From: Acidobacteriaceae bacterium
Lineage (GTDB): Bacteria > Acidobacteriota > Terriglobia > Terriglobales > Acidobacteriaceae
Assembly (NCBI GenBank): GCA_025462735.1
Contig: JAOAPC010000014.1
Span: 62,001 to 126,000, forward strand
Length of the DNA: 64,000 nt
Reading direction: 5' to 3'
Under the pieces are notes generated by a model. It saw only the letters and a program-made list of their open reading frames with translations, had not been told where the DNA came from and ran no database searches. Position numbers and translations under genes: made by a program. This document shows, in pieces, positions 9,446-19,132 of the stretch (its first letter is position 1; each line of letters begins with the position of its first letter).

Positions 9446-11158
9446 TCATGCCACCTGAACCGGGGCGGCAATCCCTTCAGAAAGAATTCCATGCAAGGCT
9501 TCCGGGCGAATCGGTTCCCACAAATTGCGCGGCGGACATGGCCGGTAGGTTTCGAGTAGACGTGGAATGTGCGCTATTTCTTCCGGATGTGACAGCTTCA
9601 CTCCTACCCGAAAAGTCGCGAACTGCTCCAGATATCCATAGGACCAATTCTCAAGCCAGCCGCACAGGAATGCGGGAATACCCCGTATTGCGCAGTCCAA
9701 TGCGGTTGTCGAAATGACGGTGAGAGCAAACCATGTTTCCATCATCAGCTCTTCCGTGAGCGGACCATCGATTATTCGAACCACAAGCTGTTCTTGGCGC
9801 GAAAGCAGTTTGTTTAGAATGCGTCGCCGGTCGCGCAAGCTTTCAGCCGGATGCAATTTGATAACTATTCTTTTGCCAGTTGATTGTACGAGCTTAACAA
9901 GTGAAGCCAGCACGTCCCCGTAAAACTCTTCCACTCTCGCACCGGATACTTCGTAATCTTCCGAAAAAAAGACAATAGAGGACTTCTGATTGGCGCCTTC
10001 ACTTGGAACGGGACGAACTGGAGCGCCGACTTCCACTCGGGCGGCCGGAATCCCACAGATCCTCACCAGATAGTCGCGTTCCATTTCGCCTTTAGCGAGC
10101 AGCACATCAGCGTGACTCTGATTAACTAATTGGTGGCCATCGAGGGCGCCATGATGCGAAAAAATCCACGGAATCCCTCGATCTTTCGCCAACAGTCCTG
10201 GAATGTGGGTGTAAGGATTGGCGTCGTCGCAAGACAAGACGCCCTCGACCGGCTCAGTCTCAAACACATTGGTCCAGGCGTCTCGCACAGCAAGCCATTG
10301 CCGTAATGCGTTCTCAAATAAATCAGTGCTCCCACTCTCCAAGAGTGCTCGCAATACAGAATTCGATCCAAATTTATACTGGAGTTTCCTCCAACAAGCG
10401 CACAGCTCTTCGTACTCTGTCCGATCAAAATTGCTGGGCACATAAGACGCGAGATCCGCCTGGATCACATTTGCAGGCAACGTCTTCACCCGTCCGCTTG
10501 AACGTGCCACGACGAGCAGAAAGTTACAATCGGGCAACATTTCGGCATAGGCAAGGGCTGTGCGCGTCACATTTGTATACGCCGTCGGGAGAAGAATTAC
10601 CCGCTTTCCGGAGCGCGTCTTTTGTGGCGAGAAGATCGCTCGAAAGCGGTGTTGCGGATCGTACTTGTCCGGAATGATCTGCTTGATTTGCGAATACGTC
10701 AGCCGACGGCTTCGGTCATAAAAGTGTTTTACGTATTGCGCAATCCCTATACCTCGCGCAAAACAGGAGACTGGACGCCCAAGCAGCGCTTGCAGCACGC
10801 GAGAATCGAAGCCGGAACGGCTGACAAATACTTCGTCCTGAGTTGCAATGCTAGCGGCAATCTGTTGCAGGGCTACTATGCGGTAGATCTGCTGAACATA
10901 TTGCACGGAGATCACTTGCCACCAATCTATGCCGCGTTCATCCACCACGAACCCGAGTCCCACGGCTAACGCATCGCGGACCAGGCCGGAAGCTATGCGG
11001 GTGAAGCCCAAGTCTGTTACGGGACACCGGAAAATATTGGCCCAACGTTCGTGTGTGCGCGCCCCAGCGATCCCGAGATCGATCACATGGTCCCACTGCA
11101 TACACGCCCATGCTCCTGATTGGGGACCGTCTTCGGAGTGGAGAAGAAGGATTCTCAT
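9446..11158 (-). CDS. Uncharacterised protein, possible GT-B glycosyltransferase of the Pse cluster
   Basis: 570 aa; IFSHHGALDGHQLVNQSHADVLLAKGEMERDYLVRICGIPAARVEVGAPVRP and VIKLHPAE resemble CDP-glycerol/polysialyltransferase-like GT-B patterns; sits between pse genes. Confidence 0.55.
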   Translation of the reverse strand: MRILLLHSEDGPQSGAWACMQWDHVIDLGIAGARTHERWANIFRCPVTDLGFTRIASGLVRDALAVGLGFVVDERGIDWWQVISVQYVQQIYRIVALQQIAASIATQDEVFVSRSGFDSRVLQALLGRPVSCFARGIGIAQYVKHFYDRSRRLTYSQIKQIIPDKYDPQHRFRAIFSPQKTRSGKRVILLPTAYTNVTRTALAYAEMLPDCNFLLVVARSSGRVKTLPANVIQADLASYVPSNFDRTEYEELCACWRKLQYKFGSNSVLRALLESGSTDLFENALRQWLAVRDAWTNVFETEPVEGVLSCDDANPYTHIPGLLAKDRGIPWIFSHHGALDGHQLVNQSHADVLLAKGEMERDYLVRICGIPAARVEVGAPVRPVPSEGANQKSSIVFFSEDYEVSGARVEEFYGDVLASLVKLVQSTGKRIVIKLHPAESLRDRRRILNKLLSRQEQLVVRIIDGPLTEELMMETWFALTVISTTALDCAIRGIPAFLCGWLENWSYGYLEQFATFRVGVKLSHPEEIAHIPRLLETYRPCPPRNLWEPIRPEALHGILSEGIAAPVQVA

Positions 11159-11177
11159 CTGAGTGCGAATACGCGAT

Positions 11178-13268
11178 TCACCGCACGCGAAATACTGGCT
11201 GGCTCATCTTCCCTTCTAAGAAGCGTGCAGGGTTGGGGTCCTCCGTCCATGAGGCCACGGTCTTAAGCACCTGGGCATAAACTTCCAGCGTTTGTCGCAC
11301 CGCGGAGACGTCGTGCGCTGCAGTCATGTTGTGCGTTGAAATCACAAGTACGCCCCTTTTAATGGCTTCCTGCTGGAACAGGTTCTTCAGAACCATATCT
11401 TCGCTATTTTGCCCGTCCAGAAATTTGAGCAGTGACCACTGCGGCCGTCCGAGGCAACGAATTCTCGCCTGCAGTCCTGCTTCCTCGATCATCACACTCA
11501 ATCCATCCTGGAGAACCTTCCCATTCTCCTCGATCTGGGCGAGTGCGTCGGTGGATTCGAGAATGTCGAGGACCTTGATGGCTGCGGCGATAGACGCGAC
11601 TTCGCCGGCAAAAGTAAAGCTGAAGAATATCTCGTCGAAACTCCGCATGATATCGGCTCGTCCGACCACGCAGGAAATCGGAAAGCCATTGGCCATGGCT
11701 TTGCCGAAACACGCCAAATCCGGAGTTACGCCAAACAGTTTTTGCGCCCCGCCCAAACCGAAGTGGAAACCACTACAAATTTCATCAAAAATGAGGAGCG
11801 CGCCATTCTTATGGGTCAAAGCGCGAACAGAGTCCAAGAAATCCGTTTTGGGTTCTTCAAAATTGAACGGCTCCATGATGACGGCAGCGAACTCCCCGGG
11901 GTATTTTTGAAACAGATCTTCGAGCCCGGAGCGGTCGTTATATCGAAATGTATGAGTCAAAGACCTTACGCACTCTGGTACTCCTGCGTTTCGCGTTGTG
12001 CTTCCGATGTACCAATCCTGCCAGCCGTGATAACCACAGCAAGCGATCCGTTCGCGCCCCGTCACCGCTCTCGCAAGGCGGACCGATCCCGCCGTCGCAT
12101 CTGAGCCATTTTTTCCAAAGCGCACCATTTCGGCGCAGGGGATGATCTTCGTCAGATGCTCCGCCAATTCCACCTCCAGCGGGTGCGGAAGTGAAAAACT
12201 ATGTCCGCGTGACAGTTGATCGGTCACTGCAGCGTTCACTTCGGGATGTGCATACCCCAGAATATTGGGCAGTAATCCCTGGACGTAGTCCACATAGGTG
12301 TTGCCATCCACATCCACTACTCGACATCCTTTGCCGGACTGCAGAAAGACCGGCGCGGCGCCCTGGACGTACTGCGTGTGTTTCTTGCTGAAGGTCTGTG
12401 CGGCACTAGGAATTACTCGCAAAGAACGCTCGAGCCAGGAGCGTGATTCCGTTAAGCGCAAGGGGATCGCCGCGCCCGCAGGCGCTTCGCGAAACAGGCT
12501 GCGGTAGTACCCCTGGTTCGGGACTCTGGGCGTGGCCGAAGCTTTCAGTTGGTCCTCCTCTTCCAATACCTTCAGAACCGTTTCGAAACCGGTATCGCCA
12601 GAGAGGTGCGGGTAGATGCGTCTAACGAATTCCAAGTCTGAGGGGTAGTCGACAGTCCATCGGACGGGAACATCTCGCGGAATCACCTTGTCGCTCTCGA
12701 CATTGCAAACGGCAAATCGCGTGTCCTTTATAAAAGGCGTCACATGTTCCCGATCTGAAGGCTTTGCCGCCTCGCGCCAGGCTCGTTCCAAAGAAGAAAA
12801 GGAGAACACCTCGGTATCCAGGCCATCGGGATACGTGTACCGCAGAGTGTTGGACACATAATCCCAGTTGCCGCTACGAAACCTGCCGACTACTTTATCG
12901 ATTACCTCCGGATCGATTAAAGGGCAGTCCGCCGTGATTCGAACCACAGACGTGGCATTTAACTTCCTCGCCGCCTGATAGAAACGGTCAAGAACGTCTT
13001 CTTCGCTCCCCCGAAAGCATGCAACCCCCGCATCGTTGCAGAACTCGGCGATGGCATTGTCCGAAGGCTGATCAGTTGTCGCAACTATTACTTGATCGAT
13101 GCTGGAGGCTCGTCTCGCACGTTCCACAACGTGCCACAGCATTGGACGACCGCATATATCAGCCAGAGCTTTACCGGGAAAGCGGGATGATCCCATCCGT
13201 GCTTGAATGATGGCCACCATGGATCCGTCTGCCCGCTGGTGTGCCTCTTTGCTAACTTGCATAGGCAC
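11178..13268 (-). CDS. Fused SpsF-type cytidylyltransferase and class III (GSA-aminomutase-like) aminotransferase
   Basis: N-terminus VAIIQARMGSSRFPGKALADICGRPMLWHVVERAR...RITADCPLIDPEVID; C-terminus VDVDGNTYVDYVQGLLPNILGYAHPEV...LLIFDEICSGFHFGLGG...CFGKAMANGFPISCVVG. Confidence 0.9.
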   Translation of the reverse strand: MPMQVSKEAHQRADGSMVAIIQARMGSSRFPGKALADICGRPMLWHVVERARRASSIDQVIVATTDQPSDNAIAEFCNDAGVACFRGSEEDVLDRFYQAARKLNATSVVRITADCPLIDPEVIDKVVGRFRSGNWDYVSNTLRYTYPDGLDTEVFSFSSLERAWREAAKPSDREHVTPFIKDTRFAVCNVESDKVIPRDVPVRWTVDYPSDLEFVRRIYPHLSGDTGFETVLKVLEEEDQLKASATPRVPNQGYYRSLFREAPAGAAIPLRLTESRSWLERSLRVIPSAAQTFSKKHTQYVQGAAPVFLQSGKGCRVVDVDGNTYVDYVQGLLPNILGYAHPEVNAAVTDQLSRGHSFSLPHPLEVELAEHLTKIIPCAEMVRFGKNGSDATAGSVRLARAVTGRERIACCGYHGWQDWYIGSTTRNAGVPECVRSLTHTFRYNDRSGLEDLFQKYPGEFAAVIMEPFNFEEPKTDFLDSVRALTHKNGALLIFDEICSGFHFGLGGAQKLFGVTPDLACFGKAMANGFPISCVVGRADIMRSFDEIFFSFTFAGEVASIAAAIKVLDILESTDALAQIEENGKVLQDGLSVMIEEAGLQARIRCLGRPQWSLLKFLDGQNSEDMVLKNLFQQEAIKRGVLVISTHNMTAAHDVSAVRQTLEVYAQVLKTVASWTEDPNPARFLEGKMSQPVFRVR

Positions 13269-14307
13269 CCATCTTCTCCTCGAACAAATTCCATTTCGCA
13301 GGATTGAGCAGCTCTTCCGGGGCCTTCGGCAACATTCGCTCCAGCTCCTCTACCTCTTCGGATTTCAACTCGGGCCTCAAGAACAGCTGTAGGTTTTGCT
13401 CAAGTTGTTCTAGTGTCTCGCAGCCCACCACCACGCTCGTAATCCAGGGAAGTGATCGGACGTACGCTAGGCAAAGATCAGCTATGTCCTCACGGCCAAA
13501 TTTCTCGGCCATCGCTCGAAGTTTTCGAGCACAGTCAGCACTATTGAAGCCGGGAACAACCGGCCAGCGGTCCGCAGGGTGAACCAGAATACCTTGCAGC
13601 AGCGCGCTACGTGCGTGCACGATCACATCCGGACGTTCTGCAATCGCCCGCTTGAGCAGCGGCCTCCAGCGCCAATCCAGAACGTTCATCGGAATCTGCA
13701 GATGTTGAACGGTCGGATCCGCTAGCGCAGCGACAGCCTCATGCGGCTGGTAAACCGATGCGCCCAAAATTGATATTCGCCCCTCGGCCTGGTGCTCACG
13801 CAAACGCTGCCACACTGCACCACGGCACAAATCATGGTGCGCCCAGTTATGGAGCATGAGCGTATCTAATCTGTCGCTGCGCAAAGCTCGGCAAGAGGCG
13901 TCAATGCTCGCATCGACTCGCAGGCGGATGTCGGATTTCGGCCTGCCTTCACGAATGCCCGTAATATCCAGCTTCGTAACAACTCGCGCCCGAGAGCGCC
14001 AGCTCCCCATGAGTGCCTCGCCAAGAACCGTTTCCGCGTCCCCGTAGGAGCGGGCCGTGTCGATGACGTTCACTCCATGCGCGATTGCATGACGCACAAT
14101 CGCAACCGCATCCTGTTTCGATGGTTTGCCTGCGCTGTTGACCCATCCGTAGACCATCCCCAATTGCGCCGTGCCAAGTACAAGCTGGCTGTGAAGCGTG
14201 CGCGAAATTTCTTTGGAAGGCACTCGGAAACGTGCTTGGCCAGGCAGCGTCGACAAGTTTCCGCAACCCTCGGCGCTGCGTGTCCTGTCGTCAGCCTTAG
14301 GTGGCAT
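13252..14307 (-). CDS. Aldo/keto reductase
   Basis: LVLGTAQLGMVYG, VIDTARSYGDAETVLGEAL, VVTKLDITG, LDTLMLHNW (AKR Asp/Tyr/Lys/His positions). Confidence 0.88.
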   Translation of the reverse strand: MPPKADDRTRSAEGCGNLSTLPGQARFRVPSKEISRTLHSQLVLGTAQLGMVYGWVNSAGKPSKQDAVAIVRHAIAHGVNVIDTARSYGDAETVLGEALMGSWRSRARVVTKLDITGIREGRPKSDIRLRVDASIDASCRALRSDRLDTLMLHNWAHHDLCRGAVWQRLREHQAEGRISILGASVYQPHEAVAALADPTVQHLQIPMNVLDWRWRPLLKRAIAERPDVIVHARSALLQGILVHPADRWPVVPGFNSADCARKLRAMAEKFGREDIADLCLAYVRSLPWITSVVVGCETLEQLEQNLQLFLRPELKSEEVEELERMLPKAPEELLNPAKWNLFEEKMGAYAS

Positions 14308-15508
14308 ATTCGGTGATCACCTTGCCGACAGCTCGGAGAACATCGTCCGCATCCCCATCACTCATTCCATGGAACATCGGCAAGCTGATCAAACTCTCAT
14401 ACGCAGCTTCGGCCACGGGATAATCTCCATGCTTATAGCCGAATCGCTCCCGATAGTACGGATGTAGGTGCACCGGAATGTAATGAACATTCACGCCAAT
14501 GTTTTCCGCCCGAATCGCCTGAAAAATTTCTGCTCTAGTTGCGGAGAGTGATGCCAACTCAAGCCGCAGCGGGTATAAGTGCCACGCGGGACGCACCTCA
14601 TTCCGGACAACCGGCGGCAAAACGCCAGGAAGCGCGCGCATGGCTTCCGTGTACTTTCCCGCAATCTCCCTGCGCCGCGCCAAATTCTTTTCAAGCTTCG
14701 ATAGTTGCCGTAAGCCTAATGCGCAGGCAATGTCGGTCAATCGGTAATTAAACCCAAGCAGGACCATCTCATACTGCCACTGGCCCTGGGCTTGTCTTTC
14801 GCGCGCTCCGCTGTTAATCCCGTGATTGCGGAATTTTCGGAGCGTCTCCGCAAACCGCAAGTTGTCAGTAGTGACCATTCCACCTTCACCCGTCGTTAAG
14901 TGTTTCACCGGGTGAAAGCTGAACACGGTCATGTGTGAAATGCTGCCAACGCGCCGACCCCGATGCTCTGCTCCCAGCGCGTGGCAAGCGTCTTCAATGA
15001 TTGTTAGGCCGTGATCGTCCGCAATTTGATGGAGTTCGTCGAGATCGGCCGGATGTCCGGCATAATCGACAGGCAAGAGTGCTTTCGTGCGCGGCGTGAT
15101 GCATTTGGCAACTCGTTCCGGATCAATGTTCAGAGTATCTTCTCGAACATCGGCGAACACCGGCCTCCCACCCTGATACAGGATGCAGTTCGCTGTTGCA
15201 GCAAACGTAAGCGGAGAAGTAATCGCGTCATCGCCGGGTTCGACACCTGCCGCGAATGCAGCTCCGTGCAGCGCTGCAGTCCCGCTGCTGAAGGCCACGG
15301 CAAAGCGTGCGCCCACGCGCGCAGCAAATGCTTCTTCGAACTCATTGACCTTGGGGCCGGTGGTTAGCCAGTCTGAGCGCAGAGTTTCAACAACGGCAAG
15401 AATGTCATCTTCATCAATCGACTGTCGTCCATAAGGTAGAAGCTCGGCCCGGACGGGCGTTCCGCCGTGAAGCGCAAGTGCCTCTTTTGGGGGCGCAGTC
15501 GCAGTCAT
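14297..15508 (-). CDS. pseC: UDP-4-amino-4,6-dideoxy-N-acetyl-beta-L-altrosamine transaminase (DegT family)
   Basis: 403 aa; LPYGRQSIDEDDILAVVETLRSDWLTTGPKVNEFEEAFA; TVFSFHPVKHLTTGEGGMV PLP-Lys motif. Confidence 0.93.
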   Translation of the reverse strand: MTATAPPKEALALHGGTPVRAELLPYGRQSIDEDDILAVVETLRSDWLTTGPKVNEFEEAFAARVGARFAVAFSSGTAALHGAAFAAGVEPGDDAITSPLTFAATANCILYQGGRPVFADVREDTLNIDPERVAKCITPRTKALLPVDYAGHPADLDELHQIADDHGLTIIEDACHALGAEHRGRRVGSISHMTVFSFHPVKHLTTGEGGMVTTDNLRFAETLRKFRNHGINSGARERQAQGQWQYEMVLLGFNYRLTDIACALGLRQLSKLEKNLARRREIAGKYTEAMRALPGVLPPVVRNEVRPAWHLYPLRLELASLSATRAEIFQAIRAENIGVNVHYIPVHLHPYYRERFGYKHGDYPVAEAAYESLISLPMFHGMSDGDADDVLRAVGKVITEYAT

Positions 15509-15529
15509 GATTTTTTAGGCACTAATTTT

Positions 15530-16552
15530 CTACGCACTGGCCCGAACCTGACTCTCTTCAGCCAACGAGATTGGCGGCGCGCATCCGTCCACCAGTCGAT
15601 ACAGGTCCTCGGCGGTCAGCCATTGAGAATTCGAATCGCTGGCGTACCGAAATCCTTCAGCCAATGGCGCTGCACTCTTCCAATTTTCTTTGCGCCACCA
15701 TGAGTGGGCCGGCTGGATCACAAACATGTCGTCGGTCTCCATGGCATTGCGCGCCTCGTCTTCCGAAAGCAGCACCTCGTGCAGCTTTTCTCCCGGCCGG
15801 ATCCCAACGCAATCGATCTGGCATTCAGGCGCGATCGCCTGTGCCATATCCAGCAACTTCATGCTTGGAATTTTTGGGACGAAAATTTCCCCGCCATGCA
15901 TCTGCTCAATACATCGAATAACGAATCGCACGCCTTGGTCCAGAGTGATCCAGAACCGGGTCATTCGCAGATCAGTAATGGTGATTCGTCCGCGCGCGCG
16001 CTGCTGCATGAAAACAGGGATCACGCTTCCACGACTTCCGACTACATTGCCGTAGCGCGCACAACTGAAGCGTGTATCCTGGGCACCCGCATAAGCGTTG
16101 GCCTGCACGAACATTTTTTCCGCACAGAGCTTGGTCGCCCCGTAGAGATTAATCGGATTTACCGCCTTGTCTGTGCTCAGCGCCACGATCCGGCGCACGC
16201 CGCAATTGATCGCTGCCTCAATTACATTTTTACCGCCGTTGATATTAGTCTGAATGGCCTCAAACGGGTTGTACTCACAGGCCGGAACCTGCTTGAGCGC
16301 CGCGGCGTGCACGACGACGGAGACTCCAGAGAAGGCCCTTTCCAATCGTTGTTGATCGCGGACATCGCCAAGAAAGTAGCGCAGGCTGGGATGGTCGATT
16401 CCGGCAGCGCGCATCTCATGTTGCTTCAGTTCATCTCGGCTGAAGACAATCAGCTTCTGCGGCCGGTACTCGCGTAGCATAATTTCGACAAATTTTCTGC
16501 CAAACGACCCAGTACCTCCTGTCACAAGCACGTTCTGCTCTGTCCAATTCAT
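15530..16552 (-). CDS. pseB: UDP-N-acetylglucosamine 4,6-dehydratase (inverting)
   Basis: 340 aa; NVLVTGGTGSFGRKFVEIML, VVHAAALKQVPACEYNPFEAI, STDKAVNPINLYGATKL, ARYGNVVGSRGSV. Confidence 0.95.
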   Translation of the reverse strand: MNWTEQNVLVTGGTGSFGRKFVEIMLREYRPQKLIVFSRDELKQHEMRAAGIDHPSLRYFLGDVRDQQRLERAFSGVSVVVHAAALKQVPACEYNPFEAIQTNINGGKNVIEAAINCGVRRIVALSTDKAVNPINLYGATKLCAEKMFVQANAYAGAQDTRFSCARYGNVVGSRGSVIPVFMQQRARGRITITDLRMTRFWITLDQGVRFVIRCIEQMHGGEIFVPKIPSMKLLDMAQAIAPECQIDCVGIRPGEKLHEVLLSEDEARNAMETDDMFVIQPAHSWWRKENWKSAAPLAEGFRYASDSNSQWLTAEDLYRLVDGCAPPISLAEESQVRASA

Positions 16553-16781
16553 TCCCGGTCTTCCTCTCGATCTTCAGCGCGAATGCGCGGACGCCTATTC
16601 TGCCGTAGTATAGCCATTCTTCCCGGCTCACTCCTGTGAATCTCCCTTCTTTCGCGGCTCTGAACCAACTCGATTAAGCCCAGCTCTGGTTTTGTCTGCC
16701 ATACTTGCTGACGCAGGCACGCTTTTGCGCATTCTCGCGCGCACTCGCTGGTTTGTGATCGATGGAAGCAAGGGGAGGCCG

Positions 16782-19118
16782 ATGGACGCGCCGGTACTGC
16801 AGACTAATCCCAATTCGCGGGAATTAACTCCCGTCCCGCTGCAAATTAGCAGGAACATGTCGGTGGTACATCCCGGCGCGGCGACCAACGATTCCATTCT
16901 TCGCGACTACTTGCGAGTCCTCATCAAACGAAAATGGATCGTACTTGGAACTCTGGGAATCGTTTTTGGCGCCTCTCTGATCGCCACACTCCGGACCACT
17001 CCAATTTATGACGCCGTGGGGAGCATCGCCATCAACAAGCCCGACCCGATGCTGCAAAGTCTGCGGGACGCAACCAACTCGGGCGCTGATTATTACGATC
17101 CTACCGACCTCGATACTGAAGTCAGAATTTTGCGCAGCGATCTGCTGGCCTTGCAGGTAATTAAACAACTCAACTTGGATCACTTGCCGGAGTTTGGCGG
17201 CACAGGCCTGCCTTCATCATCTTCTCTGGAACTCACCACCGAAGCGTTGCAACCCGATTCCGTCCGCGCCAATTCGTTGCTTGCTGGCTTCAAAGGAAAA
17301 CTTCGCGTCATACTAGAGCCCAATACCCGCATTATCGACATTCACTATCTCAGCCCTAACAAGGACCTGGCGGCGCGCGTAGTGAATGCTCTTGCGAGCA
17401 CTTATATAGAGCAGAATTTTAAAACTCGTTTCGAATCCACGATGCAAGCTTCGGATTGGCTCTCCCGTCAACTGGTCGATCTGCAGATGAAAGTCGAGAC
17501 TTCTCAGGAAAAACTCGTCAAATATCAGAAAGATCATCAAATCCTCGGAATAGACGAGAAGCAAAACATTACTACCGCCAAGCTGGATGAACTTAACAAG
17601 GAGCTCACTGCCGCGGAATCAGAACGAATGCAGAAAGAATCTGTATTTCGTCTGGCGCAGGCCGGGGACACCGAATCTGCGGCTGCGGTCGCGGCTGGCG
17701 TTTCCCAGGACAAGACTTCGGAAAGCACTTCCGCGCTGCTGGAGAAACTCCAGGAACAAAAGGCTGACCTGAAAATTCAGATCGCCCAATTGGGCACGCA
17801 ATTCGGACCGGCTTATCCAAAGCTGGCGCAGTTGAACAACCAAATCCAGGAGATAGATGTCCAGCTCCAAAATGAGATGAAGAAGGTTGCGGGACGTTTA
17901 CGCGGTGACTATCTTGCCTCATTGCATCGTGAAAACATGTTGCGCGCCTCGCTCGAGGAGCAGAAACAGCAGGAGAATAAACTCAACGAGAGCGCCATTG
18001 AATACAGCTTTTTAAAGCGCGATTTTGAAACCGATCGCACGCTATACGAAGGTTTACTACAGAAGTTAAAGGAAGCCGGAGTCACCGCCGGCTTGCGTTC
18101 AAACAACATCCGCCAGGTCGACATGGCTCGGACCCCCGCACTCCCCACTGAGCCGAACATCCCACGAAACCTTGGCTTCGGTTTCGTCTTGGGGCTCACC
18201 AGCGGCATCGGCTTTGCGTTTGTGCTTGAAGGCGTCGATAACACCGTACGCACGCCCGAGCAGGCCCAGGCAATCTCTGGGCTGCCATCTTTGGGAATGA
18301 TCCCTTTGGGATCCAGGAACAATTCAGAAGCCAACTCGCGCGGCCTCACCGTCGCGGCGTCCAAAGAAAAGGAAACGGTGGAGCTGATCACGCAGTCTCG
18401 CCCGCAATCCCAGATGGCCGAGGCCTATCGCGCTCTGCGAACTTCGCTCCTGCTCACTTCAGTCGGAGCTCCGCCGAAAATCATTTTGGTTACGAGCGCT
18501 CTGCCACAAGAAGGGAAAACAACAACCAGCGTCAACACCGCCACCGTGCTCGCTCAAAAAGGCACGCGAGTGCTCCTGATTGATGCTGACCTTCGGCGGC
18601 CCAGCATCCATAAGACCCTCGGCCTTGGTCCACGAATCGGGCTTAGCAATGTGCTCACCGGAGGCGCAACCCTGCAGGAAGCCACCGTCCGCTCGTCGCT
18701 GATGCCCAACTTATTTGTTCTCCCGGCCGGTACGCCTCCGCCGAATCCGGCGGAGCTGCTGGCTTCGGCGCAAATGGTAGAGATACTCGCGGAGCTGAGG
18801 CAACACTACGACCACATCGTGGTGGACACTCCGCCAACGCTTTCCGTAACTGACGCAGTTGTCCTTTCCACCCGCGCCGATGCAGTGGTGTTGGTGATCC
18901 GATGCGGGCAAACCACAAAACCTGCACTACGCCGGGCGCGCGAGATTCTCACACAGGTCAACGCCCGAGTTGCTGGCGTGCTCCTGAATGCAGTGAATCT
19001 GGATTCCCCAGACTATTACTACTACTACGAGTACCAGGGTAAATACGGCCAGCGTTACTACGACGAGGAAATGGAATTCGAGAAGGAATCGAAGCGTGCG
19101 GCTTCTTCGGGCGCATAG
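16782..19118 (+). CDS. Wzc-like polysaccharide co-polymerase / bacterial tyrosine kinase
   Basis: Wzz domain; TSALPQEGKTTTSVNTATVLAQKG Walker A, VLLIDADLRRPS Walker A'; Tyr-rich tail DYYYYYEYQGKYGQRYYDEE. Start set at MDAPVLQ with AGGGGAGG upstream. Confidence 0.92.
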   Translation: MDAPVLQTNPNSRELTPVPLQISRNMSVVHPGAATNDSILRDYLRVLIKRKWIVLGTLGIVFGASLIATLRTTPIYDAVGSIAINKPDPMLQSLRDATNSGADYYDPTDLDTEVRILRSDLLALQVIKQLNLDHLPEFGGTGLPSSSSLELTTEALQPDSVRANSLLAGFKGKLRVILEPNTRIIDIHYLSPNKDLAARVVNALASTYIEQNFKTRFESTMQASDWLSRQLVDLQMKVETSQEKLVKYQKDHQILGIDEKQNITTAKLDELNKELTAAESERMQKESVFRLAQAGDTESAAAVAAGVSQDKTSESTSALLEKLQEQKADLKIQIAQLGTQFGPAYPKLAQLNNQIQEIDVQLQNEMKKVAGRLRGDYLASLHRENMLRASLEEQKQQENKLNESAIEYSFLKRDFETDRTLYEGLLQKLKEAGVTAGLRSNNIRQVDMARTPALPTEPNIPRNLGFGFVLGLTSGIGFAFVLEGVDNTVRTPEQAQAISGLPSLGMIPLGSRNNSEANSRGLTVAASKEKETVELITQSRPQSQMAEAYRALRTSLLLTSVGAPPKIILVTSALPQEGKTTTSVNTATVLAQKGTRVLLIDADLRRPSIHKTLGLGPRIGLSNVLTGGATLQEATVRSSLMPNLFVLPAGTPPPNPAELLASAQMVEILAELRQHYDHIVVDTPPTLSVTDAVVLSTRADAVVLVIRCGQTTKPALRRAREILTQVNARVAGVLLNAVNLDSPDYYYYYEYQGKYGQRYYDEEMEFEKESKRAASSGA

Positions 19119-19132
19119 TTAGCGCCGACAAA

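Noticed and set aside
6850-16552. Flagellin glycosylation locus
   Set aside because: Pse genes often serve flagella, but no flagellar genes are present; Wzx, Wzc-like and ligase neighbours favour a surface polysaccharide.
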